The translations under genes were made by a program, and so were the position numbers. The notes under the pieces were generated by a model, which was given only the letters and a program-made list of their open reading frames with translations, searched no databases and was not told where the DNA came from. From contig SNVD02009784.1 of the NCBI GenBank assembly GCA_013180625.2, positions 310,001 to 374,000 of the forward strand: DNA of 64,000 nucleotides, written 5' to 3'. Origin of the DNA: Boswellia sacra. Its lineage: Eukaryota; Streptophyta; Magnoliopsida; Sapindales; Burseraceae. Numbering within the stretch: position 1 is the first letter of the stretch; each line of letters begins with the position of its first letter. Positions 36,106 to 47,102 of this stretch are shown here, piece after piece.

Positions 36106-37707
36106 TATTGATAAAATTGTAATTTTATAGATTTTTCAATGAATTAAAAGATTTTAATAATCTTAATTCCATGAAATCTTTATTACCTATATTTTTTTTA
36201 CATAGTTAAAAGTATTACATATTTATCATATACTAACCCAAAAGAAGAAGCAACCAGCCATTTATAAATTTTACAAAGATTTTCTATTTGTGAAATTTGA
36301 ATTTGAAATAATATTTAATTTACAATATCTAAGATAAAACTTATCCAGAATTGCACCACAAATTATATTCTTTTGCTTTTCTATTGTTTTCCCAAATTCC
36401 TGGACAAACAATTTTACAATATGGGAAAGAAGATAATTTTACCAATTTTTCAATGGTTAACAGAATTTGAGAGGGTGGCAGCGGAGTGGAAATAGGGTAT
36501 TAAGAAGTTTATTAATAAAGATTGAGTGATGTTTGAGCGGAGAGAGGCAGCGGTTCAGGCATTTGCTCCTTTTTTCATTTTTTAATTACATTTTTATCAA
36601 TAAAGAGTGAGTAATAGTTTTGCTTTTATTTTTTTTTAATTTTTAGTAGGGAGGGTCTAGTGAGGAAATTAGAGGTTTTGAATAGCATGTCTCAGGATAT
36701 AAACGAGTGAAAAAGAAACAGGCCTGAGTCTTGCCACTCCAAACTCCACTATCTTCCAGTCCTCTATTGGTGATCTTTCTAATTCCTTTATGTACTTGGA
36801 TGCTAGCCTTCCAACGTCAGTCAAATATCATTGAACAACTTGAAAATCTTCTTTTTCACATTGCAAATTTGATCGGTTGAAACTTCAGAAAACAATAAAC
36901 GAAAAATAATATAATTTTCATTGTGATAGTTTATGATGTGGTTCTATCTTATATACAGTAAATTATTCTTATTGTCATTCAAATATTTCAAAAGTAGACA
37001 ATATATTGAAAATTTATACACTACTTGCTGCTCTTTTTCCATTAATGTATAATAAATATCTAATAGTCTAACAGACGCCAAAATTCATAGAATTAGGAAT
37101 ATTTAAAAATCTTTTAATTAGGGCTTTAAGCATACTGTCTTCATGACTTCATCCTCTTATTTTCCTCTGAAAAATCAGATTACAAACGTAAATGAAACTA
37201 TCTATAGTTGATTGAAAACTGTTAGAAGTATTGATTGTTAATAGATCAAAGTTTAATTAATATTAGTTACCTTTAATTGATAATTATCACTGGGATGATC
37301 TTTTCAAAATTAGCCAAAGATGATATTGGAACAAAAATGAAGGCTATTACCAATTTAAAATAAAAAGTATGTCACGAAGAGACCGAAGTACAGAGATAAA
37401 ATGTTTGAATGGAAATATGACAACATCAGTATTAACAAAGCATCGTCAAAAATAAATTGTGACTAATCATCATGAGAGAGTTGATCATCATCATTTTTCC
37501 CCATTTGACATACAACAATCTATCTGATCAAGCCTCTCACAGAGTCACAGTCACCCACTCATGATGCATCCTCCATTTTCTTCTGACCCCTCAATTATCA
37601 AAAATAAATTGCTTCTTCAACCCAACCACCTTCTGCCTCTCTCGTCTTTGACTTCCTCAGCAGCGCCGTCTTCCTAGCTACCAGTTGCCTGACCCAATTT
37701 TTCCACA

Positions 37708-37917
37708 AATGGTTGAATCTTCAACAGGTGCCAATTGCTTCTTCAACTGGGCGATAAAGTACAAATATTCATCCAGTTGATTGAGCATCATACTTTACAT
37801 GGGCCTACCCCATTATTAAATAAAAGCCTCTCAACTACTGAAGATGATTCCAGTCAAATTACTAAGCATGAGTACCTAAAACTTACTAACACCTGGGAAA
37901 GTATCTGCCTGGATTAG
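37708..37917 (+). other. Possible exon pair of unknown host gene
   Basis: An ATG at 37,709 opens MVESSTGANCFFNWAIK and is followed by a GT. A second open stretch (37735-37917) contains SQITKHEYLKLTNTWESICLD with normal composition. Slightly higher GC than the surroundings. I do not recognise a family. Confidence 0.2.
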
Positions 37918-38541
37918 TGTAAATTTGATTCCTTGAGGTGTGAAGCTACGCCTGGAAAAGTAAGCCAATAAGTAGATTTATAATTACCACCATCTTTAAA
38001 CAGTGATTTAAATAATTATTTAATGACAAAAAAAAACTATAAAACAAAACAAATTATTTGTCAAGGTGCATCCTCAATCATTTAATAAAATATTCTTACT
38101 CTTAACTGCCCTCATCATGTTCAGATGTAAAAACACAAACCGTATCAATAAAATTATACACAATCGTAATATGTAAATCCAAATTATTTAAATGACAAAC
38201 ACCCACGAGATTAACTTTAATTTTGAAAACCCAAAAACTGTAGACAATCAACCATCAAATAAACTAAAATAAAAACTTAAACACAAAAACATCAACAACT
38301 TAGAAAGATAGAACTAAGGTGTAATGCGGGTTACTGACTTAGAAGTTGCAGTTGCACATGAAAGAAAATGGTACATGAAGCAAGCAAGAGAGATGGTTGG
38401 TTAGGCATTTGATGTTAATTCCCTCCCACATTTGATTTTTACTGGTTGATTGATGATTAATTATGTAATTTGAACTAAACTAACAAACTATTGATAATTA
38501 ACATCACAAATCCATAAAAGATGACCAGTTAATGATGTTTG

Positions 38542-39797
38542 CAGTGACGGAGCTAGAAAGTCCGTCAAGGAGGGGCAAAATTTCATAAACAGTAAAATTT
38601 TTGTTAGGTAAGTTCATAACGGTAAAATTTTAAAATTTTCATATAAACAATAATATATTCAATTACTAAATAATTTCTTGTCAAATTACTAAGTTAATTA
38701 TTTAATATTTTGAAAGTATGATATGATATCTAATTTATCATATTATTAACTAAATTAGCATTTAACCATTGATCCTCATTTAGTTATGTAAATGAATTTT
38801 CAAAAAATAAAAAATAAAAACACTTTCTTAAAGAAGAATAATCAACTTAGTAATTTGACCAACTTTTACTCCATGTATAGAATTACTTACTTAAAGTAAT
38901 AATCAACTTAGTAATTTACTATCCAAATAAATCATAGTTGGCTTTTGAGTAATAAAATTAAGATTTTCTAATATTGATAGTTTTAAATAATTCAACAAAT
39001 CCAACAAAGTTTCAATTCTTATTTTACGATACAAATAAATGATAGATGAGGCATGTAGCGTCCATGCTTATTTAATTTATATTATAACAAATATAAAATA
39101 TTCAAAATCATGACCCTTAACACAGTTTAAAAAAAATTACAAATATATATAAGAAATAAAAAGATTGTATAAATAGAAATTATAATACACTAACAATGGC
39201 AACAACTAGTAAGTCATTGGACAAAAGAATAAAGCAGTTATATTAAATCATTGTCTCATTTTCATAGATAATACAATGATAATAAACAAATGGCTATAAA
39301 TTACAAACCAAGATGAAGAATAAAAAAAAGTGATCTTCAATAATATTAAATTAGAGTGCATTTGCTTAATATGATAAAAAACAATAAATAAAAGAGGAGA
39401 AGAAGATTTTTAATTTTGTATATACTAACTTCTATTTTTTTTTTTTTGGTGTAAATAGATGAGACAAACAAGATAGATGGGTTTTGATTTGGTAAAGGTG
39501 TCGAGTGAAGTGAAAAAGAAGAAGAAGAAAAAATTCTTTATTTTATGTAAATACATAAGAAAGAAAACATAATATCTTATTTTATGTATTTAGATAGGAC
39601 CACAAAACATAAAATTTAGTTTTAAATTTGCTGAGGTGCACAGATAAGGAAGAAGAAAACAATAAAAAACGGATCAAATTTAATTAAATTTGTAATTTTA
39701 GAATAAAAGAATGGCAAAATAGATAATATATTTTAAAAAAATTTCAAATCCAGGAGGGGCAATTGCCCCTCCTTGTCCCTTCTTGGCTCCGTCCATG
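38542..39797. mobile_element. Non-autonomous hAT element (Tip100-like ends), 1256 bp
   Basis: Left end CAGTGACGGAGCTAGAAA and right end (reverse complement) CATGGACGGAGCCAAGAA form imperfect inverted repeats of the CAGNGGCGGAGCCAG type. A further inverted block, AGGAGGGGCAA, lies ~25 bp inside each end. Flanks are GATGTTTG (38534-38541) and GATATTTG (39798-39805), an 8-bp duplication with one mismatch, as expected for hAT. The interior is AT-rich without coding capacity. Confidence 0.85.
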
Positions 39798-40428
39798 GAT
39801 ATTTGTATATATATCTTAATGTGATGATGTAAACGTTGTATATACTTTTTGTACATATATACTGCTAAGGGTATGACCAATTCAAATCTAAATTATCCAA
39901 CTCCCAAAGTTATTCCTTCAATTAAGCTCAATTACAGTGATCATCTTTCCATGCACTTTTGTGCATACTCTTTGTAATATAAATGAAAAATATGTAGTTT
40001 ATTGTTCCATCTTAAATGCCACCAGAGTCTTTTTCAACTCTAATAAATTCCTTTGATCCTTTGTTTTTTTTTTTTTCTTTTCTTTTTAACTGTGATTAAT
40101 GAAACTTCAAAAAGCTCACAAACTATCATGGAATCAGCCATGGTTGTCTTAATGCCAAATAATTTTAACCCAAAAAAGTCGCGCCAAAATTTTATATATA
40201 TTGGCATACTTCTTTATTAGTTGTTTCTTACTATGAATTTAAATAGAAAATCACAAATGTTTATCAATCTCTCTAAAATCTACATCTGTGGTCTTCTAAT
40301 CACAATTGGTCACAACATCATTAAATTTTCATCACATTAGTCCAACAACCTAGGCTTTGGCTTTTCTATATTTCCTTGCATAATTGCAACAACTATAAGT
40401 CCCAATAGTTCCTATATGAAAAAAGCTA

Positions 40429-40429
40429 T

Positions 40430-40462
<33 letters not shown>
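40429..40462. repeat. (CA)n microsatellite
   Basis: Alternating CA with two interruptions; a related (GT)n tract lies at about 40,735-40,748. Confidence 0.95.
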
Positions 40463-40990
40463 AACTTTAGTTAAAGAGCATTTCTGTTTAACCCCCACAT
40501 TTATTTATCTTTCCATGCACTTGTGTGTATATTCTTTGCGATATAAATGAGAAATTTGTACTTCATTGTTCCATCTTAAATGGTATCAAAGGGCTTTTAA
40601 ACTCTAATAAGTTCTTTTGATCCTTTTTTTTTAACCATGAGTGATGAAACTACAGATAGCTCACCAACTACAATGGACTCAACCATGGTCATCTTAATGC
40701 CAAATAATTTTAACCAAAAAACCACCCCAAAATTGTGTGTGTGTGTGTCTATATATTGGCATACCTCTTTATTAATTTTTTCTTACTATGAATTTAAATA
40801 GAAAATGACAAATGTTTACCAATCTATCTGAAGTCTAAATGTGTGGTCTTTTAATCACAACAAGGCACAACCTAAATAGATTTTTTTTCACATTATTCCA
40901 AAAACATAGGCTTTCGATCTTCTATATTTCCATGCACAATTACAACAACTATAAGTCACAATATTATTGTATGAAAGAAACTGTTTTTCT

Positions 40991-40993
<3 letters not shown>

Positions 40994-41039
<46 letters not shown>
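40994..41039. repeat. (TA)n microsatellite at retrotransposon insertion border
   Basis: About 23 TA units directly precede the LTR of Athila-like element A. A similar (TA)n tract lies within that element at 46764-46802. Confidence 0.95.
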
Positions 41040-41041
<2 letters not shown>

Positions 41042-42429
41042 ATGAACACTTAAATATGTATGCTTAATAAGAGTTTAATTCATCATATTGCATTAATAGT
41101 GTCATTAAATTCCTCAACTTAAGCATGTTTGTAGTCTTTGCATCTTTGGAATTAAGTTTCTCTTAATTTTGGTTTTGTTACAGGTTCGGTAAAATGGGCA
41201 TAACTTTCTATTTATAGATCCGAATGGTGCAAATCTTAATGTTTTGGAAATCTAATTAAATTATCTACAAGATTGCATTTCACAAGAATCATCAAATTCG
41301 GGCTCTTAGTAGACCAAACATGGGCTTGAAGTAAACCCATCTGCAGATTTGGCCCAGCCTGACCATGCCTCAGTATTTTGATCATATCTCTCAGAATACA
41401 TATCCAAATCATATGAATCAAGATGTTCTAGAAAGCTGAGAGAAATATCTACGACTTTCATGAAGATATGTGATTAAAATTCACAATAATTCAAGGTCAA
41501 AATTGGTGGTCAAAGTCGGTTCACCTAATTACCCCAATTGTGAAAGTTGGTGCATCTAATATTTGACAATTATTCCTTTGTAATTTGACAAGTTTGCCCT
41601 TGAATGTATCTATAAATAGAGGTGCCTTGTGACCCATTAGGGCATCTTGGCCTTGGTTGGATCATCTTGGCCTTTGCTGGGATCTTGTATTGTGTTTCTC
41701 TCTTGTGTTTTAATGTTATTAATGAATTTCCTTTTTCTTGCATTTTGTGTTCTTTCTCTTATAATGTCTTGCTAATTTCTCTCTTGCTAAGGTGAAAGGG
41801 TGAAACCCTTGGTATGAGAGTAATGATTCTCTAACCCTTGATATGTGCTTAATTATCATAATCTTATGTTGTTTATTTTATATGAGTTACATTTACTTTC
41901 TTAATCAATATTGACACCACTCGTAAAGTGGAGGTCTTGATCCATTGTAGACAATCCTTGGCACATCAAATGCTTGGATCCTTTCTAGATGTCGTATGGT
42001 TCTTTCTTACCGACACGAATCTAGTTAGGAACCTTGATTTGTTGTAGACATATGGAGATTGGCACATTGGATGCTTGAACCCATTTACAAGAGTGGTATA
42101 AATATTGGTAACGAAGCAAATATAATTCATATAACTAAAATGGGTTGTTTATCCTTATTTGAATATCAAGGGCGGATCCCCTAACCTTAGCTTTCATTAT
42201 TATTGTGTTAATTTCTCTTGTGTTATTATCATCTATTGTTTATGAACTTGTTCTTTACTAATATTCATTGATATTATCTTGCCATCTCTTTGAATCAATC
42301 GTATCATATTTGCTTACCTTATAATTTGTAGCGCTAAAATCTCCTTCCTCGTGGATCGAACCCGGTCTTACCGGGTTTATTATTTCGACACTCCTATACT
42401 TGGGAGACAATCCTTTTTCGGATGTGACA
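41040..42429 (+). repeat. 5' LTR of element A
   Basis: 1390 bp, TGATGAACACTTAAATATG to GATGTGACA. The same family occurs at 47103, 49936 and, reversed, at 56105, 57613 and 58793. Confidence 0.95.
41611..41619 (+). promoter_or_regulatory. TATA box in element A LTR
   Basis: CTATAAATAGAGGTGCC; conserved at 47674 and 52165 in other LTRs of the family, and followed by a leader rich in CTTGGCC. Confidence 0.6.
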
Positions 42430-42435
42430 AGTTTT

Positions 42436-42453
42436 TGGCGCCGTTGCCGGGGA
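42436..42453 (+). other. Primer binding site, Athila type
   Basis: TGGCGCCGTTGCCGGGGA, six bases after the LTR. This is the standard Athila-lineage primer site (complementary to an Asp-tRNA 3' end, from memory). Confidence 0.9.
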
Positions 42454-42680
42454 AGGTAAAATTTGGCGTACAAAATTGTAAGTATTTTCTTTTCCCATTT
42501 CTATTTTTATTTTTCTTGCATATGTTCATCCCTTCTCTCCCCATTTCTATTTTTATTTTTTCTTGCATGTGTTCATCTTTTCTTTCTCTTTGCATCAATT
42601 GGTAAAATTGTTGGGAATCACTCATCTTCTCTAAAAAAAAAAAAAAAAAAAACCATGCTCATACCCAACCAAGAACATAA

Positions 42681-44633
42681 ATGGACTCCATAAATTTTAG
42701 AAGAAGTTGTGCACAATCATGCATAGTCTTCCCTTGTGATGCAAAATATTTCAATCATGAACTGGATTTCATTCAATTCTTACCCCACTTTCATGGCCTA
42801 GATGTTGAAAACCCATTTTTGCACTTGAGAGATTTTAAAGAGTTTTGCAATACCTATAATGACCTAAATTGTAGCATAAACATCTTTAGATTAAAGCTTT
42901 TTCCTTTTTCTTTAAAAGATAAAGCTAAAACATGGCTACAAAATCTTAGGTCAGGATCTATTAGCTCATGGGATGAAATGCAACAACAATTTCTTAAAAA
43001 ATTCTTTCCTCCCTATAGAACAAATTCTCTCAAAAGGCAAATCATCAATTTCACTCAAAAACAAGGAGAGACCTTTTACCAATGTTGGGATAGGTATAAC
43101 GCATTACTTAATTCTTGTCCTCACCATGGTTTGGAAACATGGAGACTAGTTTTAATTTTCGATGAAGGTCTAACACATCAAGCTAGGCACATGGTAGATT
43201 TAATATGTAATGGACAATTTGAAAACAAAGACCCTGATGAAGCTATGGATTACCTAGACTTACTAGCGAAAAATGCCCAAAATTGGAACAATGTTGGCAC
43301 CTATGAGATACCAAGAACATCTAGTAAAGGCATTTATAACATTAGGGAGAATCATGATCATCATGCTAAATTTGCATCCCTAGCTAGAAAAGTTGAGGAT
43401 TTAGAAATGTGGTCTATGCAAGAAATTGTTTGTCACACTTGTAATTCTAGTGATCATCCTACGGATGATTGCCCAATTGTACCTACCTTTAGAAAAAATC
43501 TCCATGAGCAAACCAATGTTTTAAACACTTTCCAAAGGTCAAATCCTAATCCTTACTCACAAAATTTTGAATGGAAAAATCACTTGAATTCTGATTTGAG
43601 GAATGATAATAATGCACAATTTTATCAACCTCCCTTTCAATCATATCAAAATTTTCAAAAATCTCATGATCATGCATCTTATGAGGATCTCGAAGAAACA
43701 TTCAATTCATTCATTGCAAAGCAAGAGGCTTTTAATAGTCAAGTTGCTCAAACTATGGCAAACTTGAATGATGCTCTTGAAGTACTTGCATTTGCACTTA
43801 ATACTCATGAGACAGGTGAGTTTCCATCTCAATTAGAGCTAAACTTCATCAATCCACATGTGAGTAATCCAAATGGCCAACATCTAAATGGAGATTCGGT
43901 AAGTACTCTTCATGATGGTAAGGTTGATAAAGAACATATTCTTAACCCTTATGAGAAAGATGATGAATCAATCTTAAAGGGTAAGGAAAAGGTTAATAAA
44001 CCTACACCTAAAAAGGAAGAGATCGAATCCTCATTTATGCCCTCATGTCATCATGCAAAGGAACACAACCAAAATTTTGACAATAATGAATTTTTCAAGC
44101 ATGATGAATGTGAGGAAGCTAATAAGATTAACGTGGAAGACTATATCCAAAATGAGAATTTTTCAAGTCCTTCAAAAATTGGGTTAACTAGTTCATTTGA
44201 AGCAAATATGCAACTAGAGCCTATTACTTCTAAAGAATTCTCATTGCTTGATTTTGTACAGGTGAAGCAGATTAAGAGTTGGGAGCCATGCTTTGAAAAA
44301 AGGCAGGAAGAAACATCCACACTCAAGAATGCATGCCTTAAGGACAAACAAACTCAATCAGTGGTAATCTCTTCCATTCTCACAAATAAAGGAAAAAGAG
44401 AGGTACCACCTCAATGCCATATTTTTGACCGTGGTAAATTACTTTCGAAGAGATTTCTCTTTTGGCCTTTTTTCACGACTAACCAAATTTTATCTGTTTG
44501 TGCCATATTTTCATTTTTATTCTTGATTTTTGCTATCATTTCTAGTTTGTTCTTATTTTATTTTATGTGTTTTTATTTTAGTGTGTGTTTGTCTTTTATT
44601 TTTCGGTCAAGTGACGGATATGGTACTCCATAG
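42681..44633 (+). CDS. gag: Athila-like Gag polyprotein with read-through tail
   Basis: Open frame of 650 residues. The Retrotrans_gag capsid region covers about residues 35-200: FHGLDVENPFLHLRDFKEFC, LFPFSLKDKAKTWLQNLRSG, FLKKFFPPYRTNSLKRQI, then CPHHGLETWRLV. A CX2CX4HX4C zinc knuckle (CHTCNSSDHPTDDC) lies at about residues 251-264, later than a basic linker. A Gln/Asn-rich region follows. The protease seen in element B is missing: the frame passes from the gag C-terminal region at about nt 44,260 into sequence that in B lies after pol, ending RSSDGYGTP. The last ~75 residues include a very hydrophobic stretch from T-rich DNA, probably non-coding by origin. Gag forms the particle and binds RNA; this one has no stops and could still be made. 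Confidence 0.85.
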   Translation: MDSINFRRSCAQSCIVFPCDAKYFNHELDFIQFLPHFHGLDVENPFLHLRDFKEFCNTYNDLNCSINIFRLKLFPFSLKDKAKTWLQNLRSGSISSWDEMQQQFLKKFFPPYRTNSLKRQIINFTQKQGETFYQCWDRYNALLNSCPHHGLETWRLVLIFDEGLTHQARHMVDLICNGQFENKDPDEAMDYLDLLAKNAQNWNNVGTYEIPRTSSKGIYNIRENHDHHAKFASLARKVEDLEMWSMQEIVCHTCNSSDHPTDDCPIVPTFRKNLHEQTNVLNTFQRSNPNPYSQNFEWKNHLNSDLRNDNNAQFYQPPFQSYQNFQKSHDHASYEDLEETFNSFIAKQEAFNSQVAQTMANLNDALEVLAFALNTHETGEFPSQLELNFINPHVSNPNGQHLNGDSVSTLHDGKVDKEHILNPYEKDDESILKGKEKVNKPTPKKEEIESSFMPSCHHAKEHNQNFDNNEFFKHDECEEANKINVEDYIQNENFSSPSKIGLTSSFEANMQLEPITSKEFSLLDFVQVKQIKSWEPCFEKRQEETSTLKNACLKDKQTQSVVISSILTNKGKREVPPQCHIFDRGKLLSKRFLFWPFFTTNQILSVCAIFSFLFLIFAIISSLFLFYFMCFYFSVCLSFIFRSSDGYGTP

Positions 44634-45055
44634 CTTTTAAAGTCGGTTTTTCAGTTCCCTAAAAACTATTGCTCACCTTGCATTCATTTTCTTTTCTTTT
44701 CTCTCATTTTCTTCATAGTCTTGGGAATCTGACTCAAAATGACCCTGTTTGCCAGTTTATAAGAAAACTAGATGGGAAGCATATCCCCAACTCATAAAAG
44801 GTGTTTAAGCCGTTTCTGGACGTAAAACCAGAGGAAGATGTGAGCCACAGTCACAACTACCTGTACATATGCATGCGTGCCATCATTTTTGAATTTTAAT
44901 GCCTCATAGCTGTCATTTTGGAATTGGTATCTTTTGTTTGACTTATGGTGTCTTATTTCATCGTCTTTTGAATTTTTATGCATCATTGTCAACTTTTTCA
45001 ACAAACAACCGAGCTACCTAGCTAGATATCATCATTAGCATACCTTTTTGCAGTC

Positions 45056-45064
45056 CATAAATAC
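45056..45064 (+). promoter_or_regulatory. TATA-like box upstream of LOG
   Basis: CATAAATAC, 49 bp before the LOG start codon, followed by a pyrimidine-rich CTTGTTCTCTTCTTC leader. The same segment is kept in element B (63105). It could be a private promoter for LOG or chance; no transcript evidence is available. Confidence 0.3.
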
Positions 45065-45112
45065 CACATGTCTTGTTCTCTTCTTCACACATAGTTAGAG
45101 TGTTGCATAGAC

Positions 45113-45763
45113 ATGGAGGGAACTTCACAACGTCGAATCCAAAGGATATGTGTATTCTGCAGATCTCGACCGGGTAAAAGTGAGGAGTTTGTAGAAGTAG
45201 CAAATTATCTTGGTAGGCTACTGGCTGAAAGAAAGATTCATGTGGTTTATGGGGGAGGTAGCCTCGGGTTAATGGGTTGTGTGTCAACAGCTGCACATGT
45301 AGGAGGTAGTCAAGTTTTAGGAGTGATTCCTAAAGCTTTGGCTATAGAAAGCGTCGTTGGAAAAATGGTTGGGACGGAGTTACAGGTCTCCTCTATGCAT
45401 GAACGCATGGCACATATGCTCATCAATTCAGATGCTTTTATTGCTTTACCAGGTGGCTTTGGTACTCTTGAAGAAATCTTTCAAATTGCCTCTTGGGCCC
45501 AACTGAATCTCCATCAAAAACCCATAGGTTTGTTGAATGTCAAAAATTTCTTTGATCCTTTGATAAGTTTTGTTGATGCAGCTGTGGAACAAAATTTTAT
45601 CCCTCATTGGGCGAGACAGATCCTTGTTTCTGTCACTTCTGCTGGTGAGTTACTTGACAAATTACAAGCAGTAGAGTATGAACCTGACCCAGCTAGTGCT
45701 CAAATTAATTGGTCAGGAGGGCAAAACAAAAAGTGCAAATTGGATCTGAATCTCCGTTTGTAA
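45113..45763 (+). CDS. LOG: Retrotransposon-borne cytokinin riboside 5'-monophosphate phosphoribohydrolase (LONELY GUY)
   Basis: LOG enzymes release active cytokinin base from its riboside monophosphate in one cytosolic step. The 216-residue open frame has usual LOG length (~215). Motifs in order: VFCRSRPGKSEEF (14-26), VVYGGGSLGLMG (44-55), GSQVLGVIPKAL (65-76), SMHERMAHM (94-102), ALPGGFGTLEE (111-121, the family signature with Glu121), and KPIGLLNVKNFFDPLISFVD (136-155). The start is chosen because MEGTSQRRIQRICVFC gives the standard short N-terminus. Two conserved positions are changed: Gly of the FCGS loop is Arg17, and Lys after the conserved Arg98 is Met99, so activity is uncertain. 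It has no introns, whereas plant LOG genes normally have several, suggesting capture of a spliced RNA. It lies downstream of gag in element A, on the element's coding strand; a frameshifted homologue occupies the same place in element B. Confidence 0.93.
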   Translation: MEGTSQRRIQRICVFCRSRPGKSEEFVEVANYLGRLLAERKIHVVYGGGSLGLMGCVSTAAHVGGSQVLGVIPKALAIESVVGKMVGTELQVSSMHERMAHMLINSDAFIALPGGFGTLEEIFQIASWAQLNLHQKPIGLLNVKNFFDPLISFVDAAVEQNFIPHWARQILVSVTSAGELLDKLQAVEYEPDPASAQINWSGGQNKKCKLDLNLRL

Positions 45764-46762
45764 TTTTTTTCTTGTCCTTATTTTATTTTTAGCATTGTAT
45801 TTTATGAGTCTTTCAGGTCATCTCTCTTGAATAACAGAAGCTTTAGGTAATGTCTCCTATACTTTATCTCTCTACATTTAAACATTGAGGACAATGTTTT
45901 ATTTGGTTGGGGGGGAAGGATAGTAGACATAAGTATGTTTTCAATTTTCTTTTTCTTGTCAAAAAAAAAAAAGCGAGTTAGTAACTAGATTCAGAGTGCG
46001 GCGTAAGGAGTTCAAATCCTCTTGAGATGCATTCTGGGTCAGGAATGGCAGAGTAAGGAGGACCAGTTTGAACTCTTGAAACCCATTCTAACCAATTTGT
46101 CATTTTATTTTGATTTGTGAACTCATTTTAGCTAACTTGATATTATTTAGTCTTGATTTTTGAATTTTATAACAAGGAGGTCTTTTTCATTTCACTTTGA
46201 ATTATTCAAATCTATGAACTCTCATAACATTATCAGTTAATAAACTGTGTGCTTATGTACTCGTTAAGCAAGTATTCATGAACCTTTCTTCACACACACA
46301 CATACCTTGATGTATGATTGTGGATGGCGAAATGAAATGTTGCAATATTTAAGTTCTTTTATTTTGTTTAGGATAACAACAAAAGGAAGGGGAAAGTAAA
46401 AAAAAAAAATGAAAGCAAAAGAAAAGAGGTAAAAAAAAAGAGAGCAATTGTGGATAAGTTTGGTCTCGTAGCCTCCTTAATTCGAGCAATTAAGCCCGAG
46501 GGGTGCCTCAACACCTAATACCCTAAGACCAACTGGTTTGGGAGCTATTGGCCCAAAGCTCGCTACATGGATTAAGGAGAAAGCTTAATGGGATTGAACC
46601 TTGCACTATCCACAAGTTTATAAGCAAAAATAAAGCATCGGCAACCCGAGTCGTTAAGCTCGTAGGGGTGTCTTAACACCTAATGCCCTAAGGCCAACTG
46701 GTCTGGGAGTCATTAGCCTAAGGCTCGCTACATGGGTTAAAGATGCATTCTTTCAAAAAAAA

Positions 46763-46805
<43 letters not shown>

Positions 46806-47102
46806 AATTAATGCCCCCTACCTAAAGTTGTTAGCCTTAACAAATATTAGAACCGATATGGCTTCTTTCTAATAAGCCCCATAGTCATGTGTCGACTGAG
46901 CCCAAAAAGAAGGTTTATTGATATATTGACTGAAGGGTACATGAGTTGTAAAAATTAAAAAAAAAACGGTTGAGAGTTTGTTTATTTGGATAAAATCAAG
47001 GAGAGTGCAATAATGACCACCTTGGACGTAAAATTCTATAAATCACTTCTAAATAATAACGCTTTAATTGCTAGGGACTAGCAATAAGCTGGCTGGGAGG
47101 TG
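45764..47102 (+). other. 3' non-coding region of element A
   Basis: Directly after LOG is sequence shared with element B: the conserved ACATTGAGGACAATGTTTTA then TTTGGTTGGGGGGGAAGG motif (about 45,884-45,930), usual in Athila-type elements. At 46,450-46,745 a block (CGAGGGGTGCCTCAACACCT to GCTCGCTACATGG) is duplicated, and a (TA)n tract lies at 46764-46802. CTGGCTGGGAGGTG just before 47103 is the candidate polypurine tract. Confidence 0.7.
46450..46745 (+). repeat. Duplicated block in 3' region of element A
   Basis: Two ~95-bp copies (about 46,489-46,575 and 46,650-46,735) share AACACCTAAT-CCCTAAG-CCAACTGGT and GGCTCGCTACATGG. Confidence 0.85.

Larger units (their letters stand above)
33612..38541. 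other. AT-rich, apparently gene-poor segment
   Basis: No convincing gene. It contains the second copy of the dispersed duplicate (34,937-35,660), a 71-bp tandem duplication (35964-36105) and one weak exon-like stretch (37,708-37,917). Confidence 0.6.
39940..41039 (+). repeat. Tandem TRIM-like array, units a and b
   Basis: Two consecutive ~564-bp units are aligned by CTTTCCATGCACTT (39945, 40509). Each unit carries a conserved leader, a Met-tRNA primer-site-like motif (TGGTATCAAAG at 40581; degenerate TGCCACCAGAG at 40017), and a short gag-start-like stretch (ATGGAATC..CCATGGTTGTCTTAATGCC). Units c and d lie at 48289-49110, beyond an inserted retrotransposon. The structure fits a tandem TRIM or amplified copia LTR-leader sequence. 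Confidence 0.75.

Noticed and set aside
44440..44630. Hydrophobic tail of the Gag ORF as an envelope-like transmembrane domain
   Set aside because: It comes from T-rich DNA after the point where gag homology ends; the joined sequence corresponds to post-pol non-coding DNA in element B, so the hydrophobicity is best explained by composition.
45113..45763. LOG interpreted as an ordinary host gene lying between transposons
   Set aside because: Its 5' and 3' flanks are retrotransposon sequence repeated around the second LOG at 63162, both inside LTR-bounded elements, and it has no introns.
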